DNA of 36,544 nucleotides from Gemella sp. GTDB taxonomy: Bacteria > Bacillota > Bacilli > Staphylococcales > Gemellaceae. The notes under the pieces are model-generated. The model did not search any database, was not told where the DNA came from, and saw nothing but the letters and a program-made list of their open reading frames with translations. The position numbers were made by a program, and so were the translations under genes. This document shows, in pieces, positions 29,498 to 36,544 of the stretch (position 1 is the stretch's first letter; each line of letters opens with the position of its first letter). Location: positions 1-36,544 of the forward strand of contig JAUMWC010000017.1 in the NCBI GenBank assembly GCA_030529855.1, in the 5' to 3' direction.

Positions 29498-29533
29498 AAA
29501 AAAAGATTAAACTTTAAAAGTTTAATCTTTTTT
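29498..29533. terminator. bidirectional terminator between pyrDA and serS
   Basis: Arms AAAAAAGATTAAACT and AGTTTAATCTTTTTT pair perfectly around a small TTAAA-type loop. It serves pyrDA from the left and serS (stop at 29545) from the right. Confidence 0.9.
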
Positions 29534-29544
29534 ATTATGGATTA

Positions 29545-31066
<1,522 letters not shown>

Positions 31067-31072
31067 ATTTTA

Positions 31073-31101
31073 ATTGTACTCTCACCAGTTTTTTTTGTCA
31101 A
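31073..31101 (-). promoter_or_regulatory. sigma-A promoter of serS
   Basis: TTGACA (31101-31096), a 17-bp spacer and TACAAT (31078-31073), placing the transcript start at the head of the T-box leader. Confidence 0.8.
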
Positions 31102-31112
31102 GTACTTATTTA

Positions 31113-31667
31113 TTATAACTTTTCGTATTCTGCTGGTACATCAAATGGATTTTCCTTATTGATGTGGTCGTAGAATAATACTCCGTTTAAATGATCAATC
31201 TCATGTTGGAAACAAATTGATGGTAGGTCTGTTAATTCTAAAGTTACCTTCTCATCATTTTCATTGTATCCTACTACTTTAATTTTTGAATAACGTGGTA
31301 CATATCCTTTGATTTCTTTATCAATTGATAGACACCCTTCACCACCAGCCAAGTAACACTTAGCTGCTGAGTGAGAAATAATCTTCGGATTGTATAAAGC
31401 GTAAGATACTGTATTTTCTGGATTTTCTTCATCTGGAATGTGTACCGCCATCATTCTTTTAGCTATGTTAATTTGCGGTGCAGCTAATCCAATTCCTGGT
31501 TTAAGTCCATACTTTTCTACTAATTCATCATCTTGTGATGCAATTACATAATCAAGTAATGAACGTAAAATTTCTTTATCTTCTTGTGATATTGGTGATT
31601 TCACTTCTTCACAACGTAATCTTAATGTTTCGTGTGGGTCAAGTATAATATTTTTTGCTGTTATCAT
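31113..31667 (-). CDS. def: peptide deformylase, type II
   Basis: Removes the formyl group from nascent N-terminal methionine. The 184-aa product has all three metal and active-site motifs: GIGLAAPQ (58-65), EGCLS (110-114, metal ligand C112) and HEIDH (155-159, metal ligands plus catalytic Glu). The length and the insert between motifs 1 and 2 are those of Gram-positive type II enzymes. It starts 10 nt after the luxS stop with GGAG upstream, so it is probably co-transcribed with luxS. No terminator is visible between its stop and the serS promoter. Confidence 0.97.
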   Translation of the reverse strand: MITAKNIILDPHETLRLRCEEVKSPISQEDKEILRSLLDYVIASQDDELVEKYGLKPGIGLAAPQINIAKRMMAVHIPDEENPENTVSYALYNPKIISHSAAKCYLAGGEGCLSIDKEIKGYVPRYSKIKVVGYNENDEKVTLELTDLPSICFQHEIDHLNGVLFYDHINKENPFDVPAEYEKL

Positions 31668-31677
31668 ATATTACTCC

Positions 31678-32139
31678 TTACAGAATTCTTTCAAATGGGT
31701 CAAGGCTGATTCCTTGCTCTAATACTTCACTAGCATAAATTTTAGCTGCAAATAATGAGTGATCCCTAAAGTTTCCACATTCTTTTGCTGTTGTCGCTGG
31801 TACTACTTCTGTTTCCCCTACGATGTGTAAAACTTTTTCTAAAGCATCTCTTACTTCTTCTACACTTGGAGTTCCCCAAGTAATCATATAGAACCCTGTT
31901 CTACATCCCATTGGTGAAATATCAATAATTCCCTCTAAATGATCACGCATATTAATTGCTAATAAGTGTTCTAATGTGTGCATAGCTCCTGTTGGAAATG
32001 CATCCTTATTTGGTTGAATAAATCTTAAATCAAATTTACTAATTTTTGCACCTGTCTCATGTGTTTCTGCTCCTGCTCTTCTTACATAAGGTGCTTTTAC
32101 TATATTGTGGTCTAGTTCAAAACTTTCTACTCTTGCCAT
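31678..32139 (-). CDS. luxS: S-ribosylhomocysteine lyase LuxS
   Basis: Cleaves S-ribosylhomocysteine to homocysteine and DPD, the precursor of autoinducer AI-2, as part of the activated methyl cycle. From ATG 32139 it is 153 aa. Metal ligands H54 and H58 (HTLEH) and C121 (KECGN) and the catalytic C79 (MGCRTGFY) are all present. The upstream ATG at 32157 would add six residues (MIRRNK) but has no good ribosome binding site, whereas AGGAG precedes 32139. Adjacent to def. The pfs gene that supplies its substrate is not in the window. Confidence 0.97.
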   Translation of the reverse strand: MARVESFELDHNIVKAPYVRRAGAETHETGAKISKFDLRFIQPNKDAFPTGAMHTLEHLLAINMRDHLEGIIDISPMGCRTGFYMITWGTPSVEEVRDALEKVLHIVGETEVVPATTAKECGNFRDHSLFAAKIYASEVLEQGISLDPFERIL

Positions 32140-32171
32140 TTTATTTCTCCTAATCAATTTATTTCTAATAT

Positions 32172-32180
32172 ATTATAACA
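32172..32180 (-). promoter_or_regulatory. extended -10 promoter of luxS-def
   Basis: TGTTATAAT on the minus strand, 33 nt before the luxS ATG and after the upstream terminator. The -35 region is poor. Confidence 0.55.
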
Positions 32181-32203
32181 TATTAAAATATTTTTTCATA
32201 AAA

Positions 32204-32229
32204 AATAAGAGTAGTTCCCTACTCTTATT
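32204..32229 (-). terminator. terminator of the nrdIEF operon
   Basis: Arms AATAAGAGTAG and CTACTCTTATT, an 11-bp perfect stem with a 4-nt loop, then TTTTTTAT on the minus strand. The stop codon of the phosphatase gene lies in the stem. Confidence 0.9.
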
Positions 32230-32779
32230 AAACATTGTATTTTCTTAGAACAAACTCTTTTCCATCGTAATCTATTTCATTTACAGAAGTATTTTTTATA
32301 TAGTCTGTATTAGGTCTTAGATTTTTTGATTCTAAGAATATTCTTGTACATGCTCCGTGACAAACTACTAGTATAGTTTCATCAGCATGTTTTTTATACA
32401 TTTCCTTGTAGAAGTTTTCTACTCTCTCAGCAATTGCTGTATCTAGCTCTACACTGTCGATATCCCCTCTTGCTTGACCTGCGTGCCAGTCTACATAAGT
32501 AGCACCTTCAAACTTACCATAGTTCTTTTCAATAACTCTTGAATCTTTTTCTATTTGAACAGATTCATTTCCAGAATTATCTAACATATAACGACAAGTA
32601 TCATAAGCTCTTCCCATAGGACTTGAATACGCAGCTGAAATATTATATTCAAGAATTTTTTTAGCGGCATCTTTAGCTTGCTGAATTCCCGTTTCATTTA
32701 AAGGAATATCTATATGCCCCTGAACTAGATGATTTTTATTGTAATCCGTTTCTCCATGTCTTACCATTAAAATTTTCAT
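32228..32779 (-). CDS. histidine phosphatase (phosphoglycerate mutase-like) family protein
   Basis: A 183-aa member of the RHG superfamily: VRHGET with the phospho-accepting H8, a partner Arg in YSSPMGRAYDT, a central acidic residue in RVIEKNYGKFEG, and the second catalytic His in VVCHGACTR. At this length it resembles GpmB/PhoE-type phosphatases and not the longer glycolytic GpmA. The substrate cannot be read from sequence. It lies 14 nt after nrdF with AGGAG before the ATG and ends at the operon terminator, so it is co-transcribed with nrdIEF. A nucleotide-related phosphatase would make sense, but that is inference. Confidence 0.88.
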   Translation of the reverse strand: MKILMVRHGETDYNKNHLVQGHIDIPLNETGIQQAKDAAKKILEYNISAAYSSPMGRAYDTCRYMLDNSGNESVQIEKDSRVIEKNYGKFEGATYVDWHAGQARGDIDSVELDTAIAERVENFYKEMYKKHADETILVVCHGACTRIFLESKNLRPNTDYIKNTSVNEIDYDGKEFVLRKYNV

Positions 32780-32793
32780 ATTTCAATATTCTC

Positions 32794-33762
32794 CTATTCA
32801 AATATAAAATCATCATCTTCTAAAGCTTCTACATTCATAGAAACTACATATCCATCACCCTTAACTGAGAAAAAGTCGTGGTTCTTAGTAGATGTATCCA
32901 TAGCATTTTCTATAATAGGGTTAAGGTCTTTGTGTTCAAAGTATCCTGGGTATCCTAAGTTAGCTAAGGCTCTATTAGCATTATACTCAATATAATCTAT
33001 TACTTGATCAGTCAAATCAATTTGATCATACAGACTCTTTGTATATGCTATTTCATTATTGTATAAATCTAATAATAATTCATACATTTCTTTTTCAGCT
33101 TTCTCTTGTTCTTCTTTAGTAAGAGTTTGAAATACTTCCTGAGCATCAAACCCTGTAAATGAACCGTGAATAGTCTCATCTAATAATATTTTACGAATTA
33201 TTTCTCCTGATGTAGTAAGTTTTCCTTGTCCAGCTAAATATAAAGGATAGAAGAAACCTGAATAAAATATATATGATTCTAAAAATACAGATGCAACTCG
33301 AGCCATATATAAATCGTATTTCTCTACTTGAGGTTTAAATAACTTCATATAGTAGCTATTTATTTTTTCAGCTTTATATTGCAATTCTTTATTAGCAGGA
33401 ACCCACTCATCTAATAGATAATCTGTTTCTTTAGATGATATTAAAGAAGTAAAGATTGTTGAGTAAGACTTAGCATGAATTTGCTCCATCATCCCCATAA
33501 AGCTGTAAACTGCTTGTTTCCTCATATCTTCTGTATGAAGAGAAACAAGAGGCATACCAGTATCTCCTTGTTGGGTATCAAGACCTGTTAATCCTGCAAG
33601 AACTTTTTTATAAGTATCTCTTTCTAAGTCATTCAAGTCTTCAGTCCAACTTTTGATATCTTTAGATACTTTAAATTCAGTATCTACCCAAAATTGGGCT
33701 ATATTTTGACGCCAATACATAAATGTAAGGTCATCTTGCTTATTCCAGTTTACAGCTTTCAT
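32794..33762 (-). CDS. nrdF: class Ib ribonucleotide reductase beta subunit
   Basis: Holds the tyrosyl radical and dimetal centre for deoxyribonucleotide synthesis. The 322-aa protein has all six expected metal ligands: D62, E93, H96 (MEQIHAKSY), E162 (FLESYIFYSG), E196 and H199 (DETIHG). The radical tyrosine is Y100. Intact glutamates argue against the metal-free class Ie variant, where three are replaced. The acidic C-terminal tail (EALEDDDFIFE) is the peptide that docks on the alpha subunit. It follows nrdE by 26 nt with AGGGG upstream. Co-encoded NrdI suggests a Mn-tyrosyl cofactor. Confidence 0.96.
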   Translation of the reverse strand: MKAVNWNKQDDLTFMYWRQNIAQFWVDTEFKVSKDIKSWTEDLNDLERDTYKKVLAGLTGLDTQQGDTGMPLVSLHTEDMRKQAVYSFMGMMEQIHAKSYSTIFTSLISSKETDYLLDEWVPANKELQYKAEKINSYYMKLFKPQVEKYDLYMARVASVFLESYIFYSGFFYPLYLAGQGKLTTSGEIIRKILLDETIHGSFTGFDAQEVFQTLTKEEQEKAEKEMYELLLDLYNNEIAYTKSLYDQIDLTDQVIDYIEYNANRALANLGYPGYFEHKDLNPIIENAMDTSTKNHDFFSVKGDGYVVSMNVEALEDDDFIFE

Positions 33763-33788
33763 ATCTTTAATCCCCTAGTTTTTTTATT

Positions 33789-35879
33789 TTAAATAGAACA
33801 TGAAGTACATTCTTCTACTGATAATAGTTTATTTCTTGTGTAGTATAGTGACTTCAGTCCCTTGTGGTGAGCATATACATAGTATCTAGCTAATTCACGT
33901 GTAGATACATCAGAATTTACAAATAGTATAACTGAAATTCCTTGATCTATGTGTTCTTGAATTACAGCCATTAAATCTATCAATTTCATTTGATCAATTG
34001 TGAATGCTGATTTATAGTACCATTGGTTACGTGCATTTAGGTAAGGCATTGGATAAAATGTTTCCGCATTTCCATAAGCACGACGCTCAATCTTGTCTAC
34101 GATTGGTAACACACTCGACGTTGAATTTTGTACATAAGATATTGACTGAGTTGGTGCTATCGCCATTCTATAAGCATGGTAAACACCGTTTTCTCTTACC
34201 TTGTTTTTCAAGCTAGCCCAATCTTCTCTTGTAGGTACATAAATATCTTTAAATAATTCTTTTACCTTATCAGTTACTGGTAAATAGTCATTATTTACAT
34301 ATTTATCAAAATATCTTCCGTTATAGTAGTCTGATTTTTCAAAATCTTTAAATGACTCACCTTTTTTCTTAGCAATTTGCATAGAACGCTCTAATGTATA
34401 GTAGTTCATCATCATAAAGAATACATTAGCAAAATCTTTAGCTTCTTCCGATTCATAAGCAATTAGATTTTTAGTAAGGTAACCATGTAAATTCATAGCC
34501 CCTAATCCAACTGAGTGGAACTCGTCATTAGCTTTAACTACTCCAGGTGCATTTTTTATTTTTGTAGAATCTGTAACAAACGTTAAAGCATCCATACCTG
34601 AGTAAACAGATTCTTTAATTTTCTTAGACTCCATTACGTTTGTTATGTTTAATGATGCTAAATTACAAGAAATATCACGTTTAATAATATCACCTTCACC
34701 ATAATCTTTGATTATAGAAGTTTCTTGCAATTGGAAAATTTCTGTACATAAATTAGACATTTTTACTTGCCCAATATCTCTAAGAGCATGGTTCTTATTA
34801 GCATTATCTTTAAACATTAAATATGGATAACCAGATTGTAATTGTGTAGATGCAATTAATGACAACATGTCTCTTGCAGAGAATTTTCTCTTAACAACAT
34901 TTTCATTGGCAACAAATTTATCATAATGTTCTGCAATATCAATATCATCTAACACTAATCCATACTCTTCCCAAATTGAATGTGGTCCAAACATATAAAA
35001 ATCTTTATTTTCTTTAGCTAAATCAAAGAATAAAGATGGGACTACAAGCCCTGTAGAAATAGTTGCTAAACGTAACTCTTCATCAGCATTTACTTTTTTA
35101 GTATCTAAAAATTCCAATACATCATAGTGGAAAATGTTTAAATATACAGCTCCTGCACCTGGTCTTTGTCCTAATTGATCAGCATAAGCAAAACCTTGCT
35201 CTAAAGATTTAGCTACAGGAATAACACCTTTTGCTACTCCTTTAATTCCTTTAATCGATTCACCTCTAGCTCTTAATTTAGAAAGGTTAATCGCAACCCC
35301 TCCACCAATTTTTGATAATTGCTTAGCTGTAGAATCGATATAGTTAATTGAATTCAATGAATCCCCAACTTCTAATAAGAAACAAGAAACAAGCTCTCCA
35401 CGTCTAGCACGACCAGCATTTAAAAATGTAGGAGTTGCTGGTTGTAATCTTTGTTCAAGCATAGAAATAATTAATTCCTTAGCTAAAGACACATCTCCTC
35501 CAGCTAAAAACATAGCAACTATAAATACGTGCTGATTAAAGTTCTCAAGATATTGCTTTTTATCATTAGTTCTTAATGCATAGTCTTTATAAAACTTACT
35601 AGCTGCCATATAAGATTGGAATTCAAACTTATAGTTAGTAGCTAATTCTATACAATCTAAAATTTCTTCTTCTACATACTGATTAAAAATATTGTAGTAG
35701 AAATTTTCTTCAACTAAATACTTTAATCTCTTCATCTCAGAGCTAAACTTGACAGTTTTATCGTCAACTTCTCTTAGGAACTCAGCGATAGCTTCTTTAT
35801 CCTTAGATAGTTTATAAAACCCAGTCTCATCTCTTTGTGTTACCTGGTTATTTAATTCTATGTGTCTATACTCTGCCAT
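33789..35879 (-). CDS. nrdE: class Ib ribonucleotide reductase alpha subunit
   Basis: Reduces ribonucleoside diphosphates. In the 696-aa product the active site is clear: redox pair C166 (ELVSCFLLE) and C405 (DISCNLASLN), thiyl-radical cysteine C378 with N376 and E380 (SNLCTE), the radical-transfer tyrosines Y679-Y680 near the end and the C-terminal relay pair C691/C694 (ECTSC). There is no N-terminal ATP cone, as expected for Ib. Its ATG lies inside nrdI (14-nt overlap) with AAGGAG upstream, so translation is coupled. nrdH, the usual electron donor gene, is not seen in the operon. Confidence 0.97.
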   Translation of the reverse strand: MAEYRHIELNNQVTQRDETGFYKLSKDKEAIAEFLREVDDKTVKFSSEMKRLKYLVEENFYYNIFNQYVEEEILDCIELATNYKFEFQSYMAASKFYKDYALRTNDKKQYLENFNQHVFIVAMFLAGGDVSLAKELIISMLEQRLQPATPTFLNAGRARRGELVSCFLLEVGDSLNSINYIDSTAKQLSKIGGGVAINLSKLRARGESIKGIKGVAKGVIPVAKSLEQGFAYADQLGQRPGAGAVYLNIFHYDVLEFLDTKKVNADEELRLATISTGLVVPSLFFDLAKENKDFYMFGPHSIWEEYGLVLDDIDIAEHYDKFVANENVVKRKFSARDMLSLIASTQLQSGYPYLMFKDNANKNHALRDIGQVKMSNLCTEIFQLQETSIIKDYGEGDIIKRDISCNLASLNITNVMESKKIKESVYSGMDALTFVTDSTKIKNAPGVVKANDEFHSVGLGAMNLHGYLTKNLIAYESEEAKDFANVFFMMMNYYTLERSMQIAKKKGESFKDFEKSDYYNGRYFDKYVNNDYLPVTDKVKELFKDIYVPTREDWASLKNKVRENGVYHAYRMAIAPTQSISYVQNSTSSVLPIVDKIERRAYGNAETFYPMPYLNARNQWYYKSAFTIDQMKLIDLMAVIQEHIDQGISVILFVNSDVSTRELARYYVYAHHKGLKSLYYTRNKLLSVEECTSCSI

Positions 35880-36240
35880 CGCTTAACTCCTTGTAAATTT
35901 CATTAAATTTTTTTATGTCCGAAGAATTTCCCAAAAGTTCAAACTTCATTAAAATTGGGGTTCCATAAAGTACATTTATCTTATCTGCAGACCCTGCAAA
36001 ATTATTACCCCAATTTCTATTACCACTAGCAGCTACACCAGCAGCAAAAGTATGATTTTTATCCATAAATTCTCTAACTTTTGGGGGAATGTCACCAAAA
36101 CCGATTGTTGGTGTCACTAGTATGAATGGGTAGTTAACCTTATCTACATCACTAATAGAAATTATATTTTCTTGTTCTACATCTGTATAACTCAAAAATC
36201 TTTTACAATTACCCGTTAATGATAAGTAAATAATTTTCAT
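35866..36240 (-). CDS. nrdI: NrdI flavodoxin-like protein for class Ib RNR
   Basis: Supplies the oxidant for assembling the Mn-tyrosyl cofactor of NrdF. The 124-aa product has the flavodoxin pattern: IIYLSLTGNCKRF at the start as the FMN phosphate loop, VTPTIGFGDIPPKV, and GVAASGNRNWGNNF near the isoalloxazine site. Two in-frame ATGs compete: 36246 directly abuts the Shine-Dalgarno sequence GGGGGAG, while 36240 lies 6 nt after it, so 36240 is chosen. First gene of nrdI-nrdE-nrdF plus the phosphatase. Confidence 0.95.
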   Translation of the reverse strand: MKIIYLSLTGNCKRFLSYTDVEQENIISISDVDKVNYPFILVTPTIGFGDIPPKVREFMDKNHTFAAGVAASGNRNWGNNFAGSADKINVLYGTPILMKFELLGNSSDIKKFNEIYKELSDGRV

Positions 36241-36268
36241 TTTCATCTCCCCCTATATAAGAAAAATG

Positions 36269-36295
36269 TCCGAGAATTATTTCCCGGAAATAATT
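36269..36295 (-). promoter_or_regulatory. two mutually exclusive hairpins in the nrdI leader
   Basis: Form 1 (36295-36275) is a palindrome with arms AATTATTTCC and GGAAATAATT around one base. Form 2 (36288-36269) pairs TCCGGGAA with TTCTCGGA (one G-T pair) around the tetraloop ATAA and is followed by CATTTTTC, like a small intrinsic terminator. The two share bases and cannot coexist. It lies 15-20 nt upstream of the nrdI Shine-Dalgarno sequence. Form 1 could also be a protein-binding operator. Confidence 0.5.
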
Positions 36296-36308
36296 TTTCA
36301 ATATAGTT

Positions 36309-36317
36309 ATTATATCA
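36309..36317 (-). promoter_or_regulatory. extended -10 promoter of nrdI-nrdE-nrdF
   Basis: TGATATAAT on the minus strand matches TGN-TATAAT; no convincing -35 box. The adjacent ACTATATTG resembles part of an NrdR box, but a paired second box is not evident. Confidence 0.5.
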
Positions 36318-36468
36318 TTTAGAAATATCTTTTAAAAGCATAGACACTCAATTTTTTTATAATAGAATTATATTAATCTAAAGGAATGGCTTTGTAATAG
36401 ACTTATTATTTACAAAAAATTTTTAATCGGTATCCTAAAAAAGTATCATTAAAATTTACATAAAAAAA

Positions 36469-36488
36469 GACAAGCATTACTGCTTGTC
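36469..36488 (-). terminator. terminator after tRNA-Glu
   Basis: Arms GACAAGCA and TGCTTGTC with a 4-nt loop, followed by seven T on the minus strand. It lies 8 nt after the tRNA 3' end. Confidence 0.92.
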
Positions 36489-36496
36489 AAAAGTGA

Positions 36497-36544
36497 TGAC
36501 CCGTACGGGATTCGAACCCGTGTTACCGCCGTGAAAGGGCGGTG
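36497..36544 (-). tRNA. tRNA-Glu (UUC), 5' part beyond the window edge
   Basis: The minus strand reads the 3' two thirds of a tRNA: anticodon stem CCGCC/GGCGG with loop CTTTCAC (anticodon TTC at 36535-36533), T arm ACGGG-TTCGAAT-CCCGT, acceptor strand ACGGGTC and discriminator A at 36497. It agrees with Bacillus tRNA-Glu as I remember it. CCA is not encoded. The D arm and 5' acceptor strand are outside the window. Confidence 0.95.

Noticed and set aside
32794..33762. Metal-free class Ie NrdF
   Set aside because: All six metal ligands (D62, E93, H96, E162, E196, H199) and the tyrosine Y100 are present.
36358..36372. PerR/Fur-like palindrome TATAAT-AGA-ATTATA upstream of nrdI
   Set aside because: The spacing is 3 nt instead of the 7-1-7 PerR/Fur pattern, and such symmetry is expected by chance in very AT-rich sequence.

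Overview
The window is low-GC Firmicutes chromosome. Core gene order (rplJ-rplL-ybxB-rpoB-rpoC, infC-rpmI-rplT, hrcA-grpE-dnaK-dnaJ), a CIRCE operator, a T-box in front of serS, L10 and L20 leaders, class Ib ribonucleotide reductase and class 1A dihydroorotate dehydrogenase all fit a Bacillales/Lactobacillales-type coccus. The huge CshA-type fibrillar adhesin suggests an oral or mucosal commensal such as Gemella. The genus is an inference from memory of gene content, not a search result.

Almost everything lies on the minus strand, so reading right to left follows transcription. From the right edge: a truncated tRNA-Glu(UUC) with its terminator; nrdI-nrdE-nrdF plus a histidine phosphatase gene, ending in a terminator; luxS-def; serS behind a complete T-box leader; the lone plus-strand gene pyrDA; an unrecognised 122-aa gene; a small exported protein coupled to a four-helix membrane protein; the HrcA/CIRCE-controlled hrcA-grpE-dnaK-dnaJ operon; an ABC-F ATPase behind what looks like an inducible attenuator; rplJ-rplL with an L10 leader; ybxB-rpoB-rpoC; infC-rpmI-rplT with an L20 leader; and the first 2868 codons of a giant surface adhesin that runs off the left edge.

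The adhesin occupies the left 8.6 kb. It has a YSIRK-type signal peptide, a CshA-like non-repetitive binding domain, a GEVED-type module, about 17 CshA-type fibril modules of two alternating kinds, and a 35-aa Pro-rich tandem repeat stalk. The reading frame is open across the whole stretch; its C terminus and any LPXTG anchor are outside the window.

Regulation is unusually legible. Near-consensus sigma-A promoters with 17-bp spacing precede the adhesin, infC, rpoB, rplJ, the ABC-F gene, hrcA, the secreted-protein gene, pyrDA and serS. Several genes have structured leaders. The least explained items are (a) a ~105-nt two-hairpin RNA element present once in each spacer flanking dnaK, with compensatory base changes between copies; (b) the ABC-F leader with a 13-nt antiterminator match; (c) the secreted protein/membrane protein pair; and (d) two mutually exclusive hairpins in the nrdI leader.
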